A DNA stretch of 64,000 nt from Myxococcales bacterium. GTDB taxonomy: Bacteria > Myxococcota_A > Polyangia > Haliangiales > Haliangiaceae. The stretch spans positions 558,001 to 622,000 of the forward strand of contig JADJUF010000001.1 in NCBI GenBank assembly GCA_016717005.1. Reading direction: 5' to 3'. Every line of letters starts with the position of its first letter. Within the stretch, counting starts at the first letter, position 1. This document shows positions 29,573 to 41,603 of this stretch, one piece after another. The notes below the pieces were generated by a model. The model did not search any database, was not told the origin of the DNA, and saw only the letters and a program-made list of their open reading frames with translations. Position numbers and translations under genes: made by a program.

Positions 29573-31330
29573 ATGTTCTGGTCGAAGATCTGGCTGTTCC
29601 TCCTGGCCGCCGCCGCGGCGGTCGCGATCACGGTCGCGCTGTTGCTGCCGCGCCCCGCCCAGCGCGCCCGCGTCGACGACGACCGTCAGCGGCTGGTGGT
29701 CGCGTGCGACGTCGTCAACATCCAGCTCAAGAGCGCGGCCCGGACCCAGGTCGACGTCGCCGGCGCGTTCGCGCGCCAGGGCGACGTGGTCGGCGCGCTC
29801 GAGCGCGCGTCCGGGGCCGAGGCGCTCGACGAGGCCCAGTCCAAGGCCGCGCGCGAGCTGGTGGCCCAGACCATCGCCGGCGTGGCCGGCACCCGCCCCG
29901 ACTTCGCGATCCTGATCGACCGCCGCGGCCGCGTGCTGGCCCGGGCCGGCTCGGCCGGCGTCGACGAGAGCGAGTTCGGCGACACGATGGCCGGGCGGTT
30001 CCTGGTCGACGACGCGCTGGCCGGGTACCTGCGCGACGACCTGTGGCAGATCGGCAAGCGCCTGTACCGCGTCGCCGCGTCGCCGGTGATCAAGCGCGAC
30101 CCGCCGCTGGCGTACGTCGGCGCGGTCGTCGTCGGCAACGCCGTGTCCAAGCAGTTCGCCGACGAGCTGATGCGGCCGCTGGGCGCCACCGTCGGCTTCT
30201 ACGTCAAGGGCGAGCTGGCGATCTCGTCGTCGGCGACCGTGCTCGATCGCGAGGTCTTCGCCGAGTACGCCAAGCTGGCCGCGAGCCCGGCCGACCTCGA
30301 CACCGACTGCAAGTCGGGTCAGCCGTTCATGGCGACCTCGGGCAAGCAGCGCCTGACCGCGCTGGTCGCGCGGCTGCCGGGCGAGGCCCGGTTCGACGAC
30401 GGCTTCTTCGCGGTCTACCTCGAGCAGGCGCCGCCGGCCGGGCTCGGCCGCACGCTCGATCAGGTGCGCAAGGACGACCTGTCGTTCGCGAACTTCCCGT
30501 GGGTCCTGGTCGGGCTCGGCTTCCTGATCGCGCTCGCGGGCGGCCTGGCGCTGACGGTGCTCGAGCACGATCGGCCGGTACGGCGCCTGGCCGCCGACGC
30601 CGTCGAGCTGGCCAAGGGCAAGGGCGAGCGCCTGCCGGAGGACCGCCACGGCGGCCGGCTCGGCTCGGTCGCGCGCTCGGTCAACATCCACATCGACAAG
30701 CTGGCGCGCGAGGCCCGGGCCGCCCGCCGTGATCTCGACCAGCTGCTCGGCCCCGCCGACGGCAGCTTCGGCTCGCTCGACGCGATCGACGTGCCGGCGC
30801 CGCCGCGGCCGGCGCCGCCGCCGGCCGAGTTCCGGTTCCAGCCCGGCCCTGCGACGTCCGCGCCCGAGCTCGATCTGGCGCCGGCGCCGCGCGCGCCGCA
30901 GCCGCGCTCGAAGACCCCGGCGCCGATCGCGCCGCCGGTGCCGCGCGCGAAGACCCCGGCGCCGGTCGCGCCGCCGGTGCCGCGCTCGAAGACCCCGGCG
31001 CCGATCGCGCCGCCGCCGACGCCCACGGTCGATCAGCCGGCGCGCGGCCTCGACGACGACATCCTGGCCAGCGCGGCGGGCCGGCGGCCGCCGGCGGCCG
31101 AGCCCGCCGACGAGGACGCCTACTTCCGGTCGGTGTTCGACGACTTCGTCGCGCTCAAGACCACGTGCGGCGAGCCCACCGCCGGCCTCACGTTCGGCAA
31201 GTTCGTCGACAAGCTGCGCAAGAACCAGGACGACCTGATGAGCAAGCCTGGCACCGTCGGCGTGCGGTTCTCGGTCTACGTCAAGGACGGCAAGGCCGCG
31301 CTCAAGGCGACGCCGGTCAAGGACGCTTGA
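29573..31330 (+). CDS. Membrane sensor-like protein with MXAN_5187-type C-terminal domain
   Basis: 585 residues. A transmembrane helix at about 5-25 and a second at about 307-327 bracket a periplasmic region that resembles a Cache-type sensor domain (DFAILIDRRGRVLARAG, LYRVAASPVIKRDPPLAYVG). A HAMP-like segment follows, then a linker with SKTPAPIAPPVPR-like repeats (about 445-485), and a C-terminal domain (VALKTTCGEPTAGLTFGKF, FSVYVKDGKAALKATPVK) that I recall from myxobacterial MXAN_5187-like proteins. No kinase or output enzyme is present. An in-frame AGGAG-like site precedes ATG 29573. Its 3' end overlaps the convergent kinase gene by 14 bases. Confidence 0.75.
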   Translation: MFWSKIWLFLLAAAAAVAITVALLLPRPAQRARVDDDRQRLVVACDVVNIQLKSAARTQVDVAGAFARQGDVVGALERASGAEALDEAQSKAARELVAQTIAGVAGTRPDFAILIDRRGRVLARAGSAGVDESEFGDTMAGRFLVDDALAGYLRDDLWQIGKRLYRVAASPVIKRDPPLAYVGAVVVGNAVSKQFADELMRPLGATVGFYVKGELAISSSATVLDREVFAEYAKLAASPADLDTDCKSGQPFMATSGKQRLTALVARLPGEARFDDGFFAVYLEQAPPAGLGRTLDQVRKDDLSFANFPWVLVGLGFLIALAGGLALTVLEHDRPVRRLAADAVELAKGKGERLPEDRHGGRLGSVARSVNIHIDKLAREARAARRDLDQLLGPADGSFGSLDAIDVPAPPRPAPPPAEFRFQPGPATSAPELDLAPAPRAPQPRSKTPAPIAPPVPRAKTPAPVAPPVPRSKTPAPIAPPPTPTVDQPARGLDDDILASAAGRRPPAAEPADEDAYFRSVFDDFVALKTTCGEPTAGLTFGKFVDKLRKNQDDLMSKPGTVGVRFSVYVKDGKAALKATPVKDA

Positions 31331-33056
31331 CCAGCGACGCCAGGAGCGGCTGACCGACCTCGAGCGGCAGCTCGATCGTGAACCGGGCGCCGCCGCCGGG
31401 CACCTCGGCGATCACGATCCGGCCGCCGTGATCGCTGACGATCCGGTGCACGATCGCCAGGCCCAGGCCGGTGCCGCCCCGGCCGTGCTTGGTCGTGAAG
31501 TACGGCGCGAACACCTTGTCGCGCAGCTCGGCGGCCAGGCCCGGGCCGTTGTCCTCGACGATCAGCTCGATCCGATCGCCGGCGTCGCCGCGCCGGGTCG
31601 TGACGACGATCGCGCCGTCGGCCTTGCCGGCGATCGCGTCGCGGGCGTTCTCGACCAGGTTGAGCACGACCTGCGTGAGCTGCCCGCGGTCGGCCGCCAC
31701 CGCCGGCAGACCGGCCGCGAGCTGGTGGGTGACCGGGGTCGCGCCCTGGTAGAGCGCCAGCGCCGCGCCCACCGCCTCCGACAGGTCGAGCGGGTGCAGG
31801 TCGGCCTTGGGCATGCGCGCGAAGTCCGAGAACTCCGAGACGATCCGGCGCAGCCGATCGGACTCCTCGAGCACGGTCGCGGTCGACTCCTCGAGGATCT
31901 CGCCGAACGACGGGTGCTGCTTGCGCCAGGTCTTGCGCAGGTTGTCCATCGCCATCTGGATCGGCGTCAGCGGGTTCTTGATCTCGTGGGCCAGGCGGCG
32001 CGCGATCTCCTGCCAGGCCGCGATCCGCTCGGCGATGACCAGGCGCTCCTCGGCGGTGCGCAGGTCCTCGAGCATCAGGTTGAACGCGCCCGCGACCTCG
32101 CCGATCTCGTCGGCCGAGGTCACCGGCACGCGGTGCTCGAGCTCGCCCTTGGCGGCGGCGTGGGCGCCCTCGACCAGGCCGTCGAGGCCGCGCGTGATGC
32201 GCCGGGCCACGACCGCGCCCAGGAGCATCGTCAGGCCCAGCGCCAGCACCGCCAGCACCGCCGCGACCAGGGTCACCTGGCGCTGCAGCCGCGCCAGATC
32301 GCGATCGCGCACCATCACCTCGATCCAGGCCGCGACCTCGGCGCCGTCGCCGGCCAGGGCGATCCGCACCCGGGTCCCGCCGCGCTGATCCCAGCCCGGC
32401 TCGGCCGGCGCCACCAGCTCGCGGCCGCCGCCGTCGACGATCCGCGTGTCGATCTGCCCAGCCCGGCGCACGCTCGCGGTGAGGCGCGCGTCGACGGCGC
32501 GGCCGACCACGACCACGACCGTGTGGGCGCCGTCCCGGGCCACGCGCGCGGTCTCGGCCACGAGCACCGCCGTGAGCGCGCTCGCGCCCATGATCTTCTC
32601 TTGCCGGAACACGACCTTGCCCGACGCCGCCAGCGCCCGCGCCTCGGGCGCGCGATCGCCGACGATGCCGCGGTTGTGGGGCGCCGCCAGGACCTTGTCG
32701 TCGGCGTCGACGATCGTCAGCACGTCGATCCCGCGGCCGGCCATGCCGGGCCCGCTCTGCTCCCGCAGCCGCCGGCGCGCGTCGACCTTGAGCTCGCCGC
32801 CGTCCTTGACCAGGTCCTGGAACAGCCCGCCGATCAGCGGATCCTCACGCCGCGCCAGCGCCGCCGCGGTGTCGATCAGCTGGGTCTCGAGCCGCTCGAC
32901 CTCGCCGCGCGCGGCCCGCTCGGCCGCGCCGCGGGTGCGCTGGTACTCGTCGCGGTAGCTGCGGGCGACGACCTCGCGCGTGACCATCGCCGCGACCGCG
33001 ATCGGCACCAGCGCGGCCAGGCCGAACCACAGCATGAAGCGGTTGCGCAGGCGCAT
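31317..33056 (-). CDS. NtrY-like sensor histidine kinase
   Basis: 579 residues. Transmembrane helices at about 8-27 and 253-280 flank an extracytoplasmic sensor region. HAMP follows (GAHAAAKGELEHRVPV), then the H-box RRLAHEIKNPLTPIQMAMDN with the phospho-acceptor His, the N-box LNLVENARDAI and the ATP lid (GRGGTGLGLAIVHRI). EIKNPLTPIQ is typical of NtrY/PilS-like kinases that act on NtrC-type regulators. No response regulator is adjacent. It is the last gene of the PBP1A operon, six bases after the solute-binding gene. Confidence 0.9.
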   Translation of the reverse strand: MRLRNRFMLWFGLAALVPIAVAAMVTREVVARSYRDEYQRTRGAAERAARGEVERLETQLIDTAAALARREDPLIGGLFQDLVKDGGELKVDARRRLREQSGPGMAGRGIDVLTIVDADDKVLAAPHNRGIVGDRAPEARALAASGKVVFRQEKIMGASALTAVLVAETARVARDGAHTVVVVVGRAVDARLTASVRRAGQIDTRIVDGGGRELVAPAEPGWDQRGGTRVRIALAGDGAEVAAWIEVMVRDRDLARLQRQVTLVAAVLAVLALGLTMLLGAVVARRITRGLDGLVEGAHAAAKGELEHRVPVTSADEIGEVAGAFNLMLEDLRTAEERLVIAERIAAWQEIARRLAHEIKNPLTPIQMAMDNLRKTWRKQHPSFGEILEESTATVLEESDRLRRIVSEFSDFARMPKADLHPLDLSEAVGAALALYQGATPVTHQLAAGLPAVAADRGQLTQVVLNLVENARDAIAGKADGAIVVTTRRGDAGDRIELIVEDNGPGLAAELRDKVFAPYFTTKHGRGGTGLGLAIVHRIVSDHGGRIVIAEVPGGGARFTIELPLEVGQPLLASLVKRP

Positions 33057-33062
33057 CGTCGG

Positions 33063-34556
33063 CTACCGATCCCAGCGGAACAGATCGGCCACGCCCAGGC
33101 GCGCGCCGGTGTCGAACCAGGCGCCGCGCAGATCGCGGCGGATCTGCAGCCGCACGCCGCGATCGACCAGCGGCACGATCGGCAGGCGCTTGGCGAACGC
33201 GGCCCGGACCCGGGCCAGGTCGAGGGTGCCGCCGCCGGCCAGCTTGTCGGCGACCGCGCGCTCGCCGCCGGCGGCGTACGCGGCCGCGTACATCAGCGCC
33301 GGGGTCGTCACGGTGGTCGCGAGCTGGCCGACGTACAGGTCACAGGTGCCGGCGTCGACCCGACGCGCCAGCTCGGGCGCGGTGACCGCGGCGATCGTGC
33401 TGGCGACGCCGAGCTTGTCGAGCGCGATCACCACCCGCTCGGCGATCTCGCGATCGTCGGGGCGCGAGCTGTCGAGGAGGATCTCGAGCGAGACCCGACC
33501 GATCGCGTCGGGCGCCAGCGCCGGCACCGCGGCCGCGGCCGCCGCCAGCGCGGCCCGGGCGTCGCCCATGCGGGCGTCGCGCTGCGCGTCGGGCAGCTCG
33601 GGCCCGCCCAGATCGAGCGGCACCGGATCGCGGGTCGGCACGGTCCGCTCGCCGGCGCCGAGCCCGTCGAACCCGCCGCGGGCGAGCGCCAGGTCGATCG
33701 CGATGCGGAAGTCGCGGTTGCCGGTGATCGCGGCGTGAGCGGCGCCGAACCCGAGGTAGACCAGGATCGTGGCCGGCCCGTCGAGCTGGACGGTCGGGTG
33801 CTTGGGCGTGCCGCTCGCGAACACGGTCGCGCCGCGCAGCGACCAGTCGGCGCCGCCGGTCTCGTAGAGCCGGGCCTCGCCGTCGGCGCTGGTGAACCAG
33901 CGCAGCGTCACGCGATCGAGGTAGGCGCGCCCGGCGTGGTGCTCGGCGTAGGCCTCGAGCTCGATCCGGTCGCGCTTGATCGCGGCCACGCGGAACGGGC
34001 CCGAGCCGATCGGCGCGCCGGCGCGCGGCGCGGCCCCGCGCGGCGTGATCGCGGTGGCCGGCGCCGCCAGCAGCATCGGCAGATCCTTGCGGGTCGTGCC
34101 GAGCACGAGCGCGTCGCCGTCGACCGCGATGTCGTCGACGCCGGCCAGGAGCCAGCCGGCGCCGGCGCTGGCCTTGACCCGCGCCAGCGACGCCGCCACG
34201 TCGGCGGCGCTGACCGCGGCGCCGTTGTGGAAGTGGACCCCGCTGCGCAGCGCGATCCGGCTCTTGCCGCCGACGACCTCGGGCAGCGCCGCGGCCAGCC
34301 CGGCCGCGATCCGCCCGTCGGGGCCGACCCGGTAGAGCGTGTCGAACACCAGCGCGATCACGGTGGTGTCGGCCACCGACCGGGCCGCGATCGGATCGAA
34401 CCCGGCCGGCTCGCCCAGCACGCTGCCGCTGGCGGCGCCGCCGTAGCGCGGGCGCGACTCGCCGTGGGCCGGCAGCGCCAGCGCCAGCGCCAGCGCCGCG
34501 ACCAGCGCGACCGGCGCGACCCGGCCGCCCGAGGACGGGCTCAGTCGAGCAGCCAC
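33063..34556 (-). CDS. Family 5 extracellular solute-binding protein
   Basis: 497 residues. The hydrophobic N-terminus (APVALVAALALALALPAHG) is a signal peptide. The SBP_bac_5 fold is shown by SVLGEPAGFDPIAARSVAD, VHFHNGAAVSAADVAASLAR and GSGPFRVAAIKRDRIELEAY. Members usually deliver oligopeptides or nickel to an ABC transporter, but no permease or ATPase is nearby, so a wall-related or sensory role is possible. The GTG start at 34556 overlaps the FG-GAP gene by 16 bases. Confidence 0.85.
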   Translation of the reverse strand: MAARLSPSSGGRVAPVALVAALALALALPAHGESRPRYGGAASGSVLGEPAGFDPIAARSVADTTVIALVFDTLYRVGPDGRIAAGLAAALPEVVGGKSRIALRSGVHFHNGAAVSAADVAASLARVKASAGAGWLLAGVDDIAVDGDALVLGTTRKDLPMLLAAPATAITPRGAAPRAGAPIGSGPFRVAAIKRDRIELEAYAEHHAGRAYLDRVTLRWFTSADGEARLYETGGADWSLRGATVFASGTPKHPTVQLDGPATILVYLGFGAAHAAITGNRDFRIAIDLALARGGFDGLGAGERTVPTRDPVPLDLGGPELPDAQRDARMGDARAALAAAAAAVPALAPDAIGRVSLEILLDSSRPDDREIAERVVIALDKLGVASTIAAVTAPELARRVDAGTCDLYVGQLATTVTTPALMYAAAYAAGGERAVADKLAGGGTLDLARVRAAFAKRLPIVPLVDRGVRLQIRRDLRGAWFDTGARLGVADLFRWDR

Positions 34557-35577
34557 AGGTCCACCTTGCGGGCGCCGGCCAGGCGCACCGCCGCGAACGC
34601 CTCGCGATCGCCGTCGCCGTCGACGTCGCCGACCGCGAGGCCGACCACGCCGCCCAGGAACGCGCGCCGGAACCGCGGCTTCTTGGCGAAGCCCGCGGCG
34701 GTCAGCGTGTGCACGGCCACGGCGTCGGCGTCGCCCGGCGCGCCCGCGCCCGCGACCAGCACCTCGACCGCGCCGTCGCGATCGACGTCCGCGACCTCGA
34801 CCGCGGTGCCGACGCCGTCGAGCGTGGCCCGGGTCTGAGCCGCGCACGGCCCGCCGCCGCGCGGGCAGCGGGTGTCGACGGTGACGGTCATCGCGCCGCC
34901 GACCGCGACCATCGCCTCGACCGCGATCGAGCGCCCGAGCCGGTCGACCTCGCCCAGCCGACAGCGCGCGGTCCAGACGTCGACGCCGTCGACGGTCGCG
35001 TAGTTGCGCCCGGCCGCAAGCTCGACCACGCGATCGGCGCACAGCGGATACCCGAGCACCGGCGCCAGCTCGACCAGCGCCCCGCCGCGCCAGCCGTAGC
35101 GCGCGGCCCGGGCGGCGCTCGACGAGCGGGCCCACAGCTCGACGCCGTCGGGGCCGGCCGCCACCGCCAGCGCGCCGATCGGATCGCGCGGCCGCAGCGC
35201 CGGCGGGTCGGCCGGCACCGCGATCCGGGCGCGCTCGCGCAGGCCCTTGCGGTGCGCCGCCAGCACGACGACGTGGCGCTCGGTCAGGACGATCAGCTCG
35301 TCGATCCGATCGCCGTCGAGATCCGCCGCCGCCAGCGCCAGCACCGGCGCGCCGAGATCGAGCGACGCGACCCGGCGGGCCTTCCACGTGACCGGCCGCG
35401 GCGTCGGCGGCACCAGCACCGGCACCCGGGCCGCGCTCGCGTCCTCGAGCGCGACCACCGCCTGCCGCCACAGCGCGCCGATCGGTCCACCGCCGGCCGG
35501 CGCGGGCGGCGGCGCGAACGGCGTCGCCCCGGCGAGCCGCGTCGAGGCGACCAGCGCGGCCACGACCAGCGCCCGCC

Positions 35578-35581
<4 letters not shown>
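34541..35581 (-). CDS. FG-GAP/VCBS repeat secreted protein
   Basis: 346 residues. Signal peptide (VVAALVASTRLAGA). At least three Asp-rich FG-GAP/VCBS loops are visible: AAADLDGDRIDELIVL, VADVDRDGAVEVLVAG and VGDVDGDGDREAFAAV, the calcium-binding blades of integrin-like propellers. Probably periplasmic or surface exposed. GTG 35581 overlaps the PBP1A stop by four bases (GTGA), so the two are translationally coupled. It is similar in style to the partial lipoprotein at the left edge of the window. Confidence 0.82.
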
Positions 35582-38007
<2,426 letters not shown>

Positions 38008-38028
38008 GGGTGAGGCGGGCAGCTGCAA

Positions 38029-38094
38029 ACCCGGGACCCGGCCCGGGAGCGTGTGTCAGGAGACCCGGGACCCGGCCCGGGAGCGTGTGTCAGG
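38029..38094. repeat. 34-bp direct repeat pair
   Basis: Two copies of a 32-bp sequence (ACCCGGGACCCGGCCCGGG then AGCGTGTGTCAGG) at 38029-38060 and 38063-38094. The second copy includes the stop codon of the trmH-like gene. It lies between two minus-strand genes and has internal CCCGGG symmetry. Confidence 0.9.
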
Positions 38095-38911
38095 TGTTAT
38101 CGCGCGAATGCGGCTGTGTGGCCACACCCGGCCGTGTCTCGCCTGCCACGATCCGCTCGACCATGCCGACCGCGCCGCGGACCTTGAGGGCGAACCAGCG
38201 GGCCCGCAGGGCGTGGATCTGGTCGCCCGGCAGGTCGCCGGTGGCGCCCAGGACCGCGCGCCGGCGCCCGGCCAGCTGCGCCAGGGCCAGGGCCGCCGAC
38301 ACCGACAGGTTGTAGCTCTGGGTGAACCCGTGCATCGGCAGGGCGATCGTCCCGTCGCACGCGGCCACCGTCGCCGCCGGCAGCCCGGCGTGCTCGTTGC
38401 CGAAGACCACCGCGATCGGCCGGCCGACGTCGACGGTGTCGATCGTGTGGTCGGCGCCGGGCGTCGTCGCGTAGACCGCGAAGCCGCGGCCGTGGAGCGC
38501 GTCGACGCACGCGCGCGCGCTCGGCCAGCGCTCGATCGCCATCCAGCGGTGGCAGCCGCGGGTGATGCCCTTGGCGGCCTGGAACCGCAGCCCGGTCTCG
38601 ATCACGTGCAGGCCGTGGAGCCCGAGGGCCTCGGACGTGCGGATCACCGCGGCGCCGTTGAACGGATCGTAGACGTCCTCGACCACGCCGACGACGCTGG
38701 CCAGGCGCGCCGCCAGCACAAGGTCGATGCGGGCCGCGCGCTCGGCCGACACCATCGGCGCGAGCGCGTCGATCACCGTCGCCGGACCGAGCCGCGCGAT
38801 CATGCGATCGATCGCGTCGGGCCCCGGCGCCAGCACGGCCGCCGCGTCGTCGTCGACCCGGGGCACGTGCCGCGGACCGGGCTTGGGCTGCGGTGGCCGG
38901 AGCTTGCGCAT
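38090..38911 (-). CDS. trmH: SpoU/TrmH-family RNA 2'-O-methyltransferase
   Basis: 273 residues. SPOUT fold with motif 1 NGAAVIRTSEALGL, motif 2 IAVVFGNEHAGLP and motif 3 MHGFTQSYNLSVSAALAL forming the knotted SAM site. The closest match by pattern is TrmH, which methylates G18 of tRNA, but rRNA methyltransferases share these motifs, so the symbol is tentative. ATG 38911 gives a basic N-terminus (MRKLRPPQPKPGPRHV). The stop lies within one copy of the 34-bp repeat. Confidence 0.85.
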   Translation of the reverse strand: MRKLRPPQPKPGPRHVPRVDDDAAAVLAPGPDAIDRMIARLGPATVIDALAPMVSAERAARIDLVLAARLASVVGVVEDVYDPFNGAAVIRTSEALGLHGLHVIETGLRFQAAKGITRGCHRWMAIERWPSARACVDALHGRGFAVYATTPGADHTIDTVDVGRPIAVVFGNEHAGLPAATVAACDGTIALPMHGFTQSYNLSVSAALALAQLAGRRRAVLGATGDLPGDQIHALRARWFALKVRGAVGMVERIVAGETRPGVATQPHSRDNT

Positions 38912-39015
38912 CGCGGCTGCGGGGTGTGCCACATCCGCGGGCGGGCGTCCATCCGCGACGCCTCGCCACGCCGACGCCCATTGCTGGCCGCGTCGCGCCG
39001 CGGTACACGGTCGCG

Positions 39016-39345
39016 ATGGCCCGCCTCGCAGCGATCGTACTCGTCCTCGGTCTGGGCGCGGCCAGCGCCAGCGCCCAGCCCGATCCCGGCGGGTTCGGCT
39101 CGTTGCCGCTGCAGCACGAGGAGATGCGCCACCCCGAGGTGCTGACCGGCCGCCCGTCGGGGTTCTGGACCTCGACCCGGCCCGCGGTCGGCGGCGCGTA
39201 CCGCTGGCGGATCATGGCCGCGGGCGTGACGGTCCTGGCGATCAGCGGCTTCTTCCTCGCCCGGGCCCTGCGCCGCGCCAACGTCCACTCGATCCGCGAC
39301 GGCGGCCCCGAGGACGGCTGGCGCCCGTCGAAGGCGCGGCGCTGA
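39016..39345 (+). CDS. Small secreted/membrane protein, unknown
   Basis: 109 residues. Signal-peptide-like N-terminus (AIVLVLGLGAASASAQ), a short mature region containing LQHEEMRHPEVLTGRP, then a second hydrophobic helix (IMAAGVTVLAISGFFLARAL) near the C-terminus with basic residues after it. No family recognised. TACACG ends six bases before ATG 39016, close to the TANNNT pattern. Confidence 0.65.
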   Translation: MARLAAIVLVLGLGAASASAQPDPGGFGSLPLQHEEMRHPEVLTGRPSGFWTSTRPAVGGAYRWRIMAAGVTVLAISGFFLARALRRANVHSIRDGGPEDGWRPSKARR

Positions 39346-39538
39346 CCGCGCGGCGACCAGCTTCGGCGGCGTGCGCGTGCGCGGTCGGCTGATCCCCACC
39401 GGCGAGCGGGCGGCCTTGCCGTCGAACACCCAGATCAGCCCGCGCTGAGCGCAGGCGGCCGCGGCGTCAGCGCGAGCCGCCGAGACCCTCGGCTGGACCG
39501 CCGCACGTCGGCTGGCCTGGATCGGCCGGGCGCGCGCG

Positions 39539-39546
39539 AAAAAAGT
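39539..39546 (-). terminator. T-run terminator after rnpB
   Basis: On the minus strand six T residues follow the 3' strand of the rnpB P1 stem (GGCGGAGGGCACTTTTTT). This is consistent with intrinsic termination at the end of the RNA. Confidence 0.6.
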
Positions 39547-39932
<386 letters not shown>

Positions 39933-39940
39933 CCCCGAGC

Positions 39941-39967
39941 AGTATCAGGGCGCCGGGACCGGCGCAA
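39941..39967 (-). promoter_or_regulatory. Possible rnpB promoter
   Basis: Minus-strand -35-like TTGCGC (39962-39967) and -10-like GATACT (39941-39946), 15 bases apart. The -10 overlaps the TGA stop of the lipoprotein gene, and transcription would start near 39933, matching the P1 boundary. The spacing is short, so this is tentative. Confidence 0.4.
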
Positions 39968-41522
39968 GCGCGGGCGCGCCGGCGTCGGGGCCAGCGGCGT
40001 CCCCGTCGTCGTGCGGGGGCTGACCGGCGCCGGCGTCGACTGGGTCGTCGGCGAAGTCGACGTCGTCGTCCTCGGCCGCGACCACGACCGCGTCGGCGAA
40101 CGGCGTCGGCGCCGCGTCGCAGCGGCGGCGGGGCCCGGGCGCGGTGGTGGTCACGCCGGCGCCGCCCGCGATCGTGGCGACGACCTTGCCGCTCGCGACG
40201 GCGACCACCTTGACCGCTGCCCCGTCGACGAACGCCACCCGGTCGGCGTCGACCCAGATCGGCGCGGTGACCTGGCCGGCCGCGAGCGCGCGCACGCGAC
40301 CGGTGGCGACCTCGGCGACCACCAGGCGCCGGGCGTCGGCGTCGTCGCACGGCGGCTCGAGCGCGGTCACGAACACCAGCCGGGCGCGATCCGGCGACAG
40401 CGCCGCCGACTCGCCGTCGATGAGCCCGCCGCCGGGCTCGGTCACGACCTTGCCCGAGCGCTCGATCCGGACCGCGCTGGCGGTGCCGCCGTCATCCCAG
40501 TCGGCGGTGATCCCGGCGATCGGCAGGCGCCGGCGCACCACCGCGCTCGCGCCGATCTCGAGGCGGTCGCCGCGGATCCGCGCCGGCTTCGCGATCGGCG
40601 CGCGCCGCGCGTGGCGCCAGTCGATCGCGAACCCGCTGACCTTGCCGCGCTGGCCGGGCACCTGGACCTCGAGCGCCGGCCCGCTGGCCGAGGCGCGCCA
40701 CGCCAGCACCAGCCCGCGGCCGTCGGCGATCGCCACCTCGCGGCTGGCGCGCCCGGTGGTCAGATCGACCACGCCGACCTTCAGCTCGCGCGGGCCGTCG
40801 CGGCGCCCGGCGCGGGTCGCGGTGACGTAGGCGACCAGCGGCGCGCCCGGCGCCGGCAGCGCGCCGATGACCGCGCCGCCGCTGCGGGTCAGGCGGATCC
40901 AGCGCGGCCCGGCGGGATCGACCGCGTACAGCTCCCGGCCGACCGCCGCGCCCCGCCCGGCCCGGGCCCCGACCACGATGACCGCGTCCGCGACCGTCGC
41001 CGCCAGGGCCGCGCGATAGCCCTCGGCCGCCGCCACCCAGCCGCGCCCGGCGGGGGTCCCGCGAAAGTCCGCGAGCGCGGCGAGCTCGAGCGACCGCTCG
41101 CCCCACTTGCTCCAATCACCCGCCGCCGCGATCTCGAGCGGCGCCAGCACCTCGCCTGGACGCCCCAGCCGGGCCCGCGCGATCGCCACCAGCCAGGCCG
41201 CCTCGAGGTGCCCGGGGTCGGCCGCGAGCGCCGCCGCCGCCTCGCGCTCGACCCCCGCGAGATCGCCCCCGCGCTCGGCCGCGAGCGACCGCGCGAACGC
41301 CGCGGCCCCGGGCCCGGCCCGCCAGCCGTACTCGTCGAGCGTGGCCTTGCCGAGGGGCCGCAGCGCCACGGCCACGACCGCGGGCGCGGCGTCGACCGCG
41401 ACGCCGCCGTCGGACCGACGGCCACCGCCGCCGCGGCCGCCACAGCCGAGGGCCGTCGCCAGCGCGAACCACGCGAGAGCCCGGCGCGCGCGCGCGCGCA
41501 CATGGCGGCCGAAAACAGTCAT
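39945..41522 (-). CDS. Beta-propeller-like lipoprotein (TolB/WD40-like)
   Basis: 525 residues. Lipoprotein signal with lipobox ATALGCGG. After a Gly/Asp linker, an N-terminal helical TPR-like part (AAALAADPGHLEAAWLVAIA) is followed by many repeated beta strands (ELYAVDPAGPRWIRLTRSGG, LVAYVTATRAGRRDGP, ALSPDRARLVFVTALEPP) resembling TolB or WD40-like propellers. It ends in an acidic tail with Asp/Ala/Pro repeats. Likely periplasmic protein binding. ATG 41522 is fixed by the signal. It is directly upstream of rnpB. Confidence 0.75.
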   Translation of the reverse strand: MTVFGRHVRARARRALAWFALATALGCGGRGGGGRRSDGGVAVDAAPAVVAVALRPLGKATLDEYGWRAGPGAAAFARSLAAERGGDLAGVEREAAAALAADPGHLEAAWLVAIARARLGRPGEVLAPLEIAAAGDWSKWGERSLELAALADFRGTPAGRGWVAAAEGYRAALAATVADAVIVVGARAGRGAAVGRELYAVDPAGPRWIRLTRSGGAVIGALPAPGAPLVAYVTATRAGRRDGPRELKVGVVDLTTGRASREVAIADGRGLVLAWRASASGPALEVQVPGQRGKVSGFAIDWRHARRAPIAKPARIRGDRLEIGASAVVRRRLPIAGITADWDDGGTASAVRIERSGKVVTEPGGGLIDGESAALSPDRARLVFVTALEPPCDDADARRLVVAEVATGRVRALAAGQVTAPIWVDADRVAFVDGAAVKVVAVASGKVVATIAGGAGVTTTAPGPRRRCDAAPTPFADAVVVAAEDDDVDFADDPVDAGAGQPPHDDGDAAGPDAGAPALAPVPAP

Positions 41523-41603
41523 TGCCGACTCGGGGGCGTACCACGACGGGTCGGCGCGTGCGAGATCCCCGTGGGCCGCCCAAACGTGTTATGTGCCCGC
41601 GCC

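Noticed and set aside
39346..39546. Minus-strand frame reading FDGKAARSPVGISRPR
   Set aside because: It has an Arg-rich look and continues as a shadow through the 109-aa gene on the other strand; no start codon with context. Probably non-coding.
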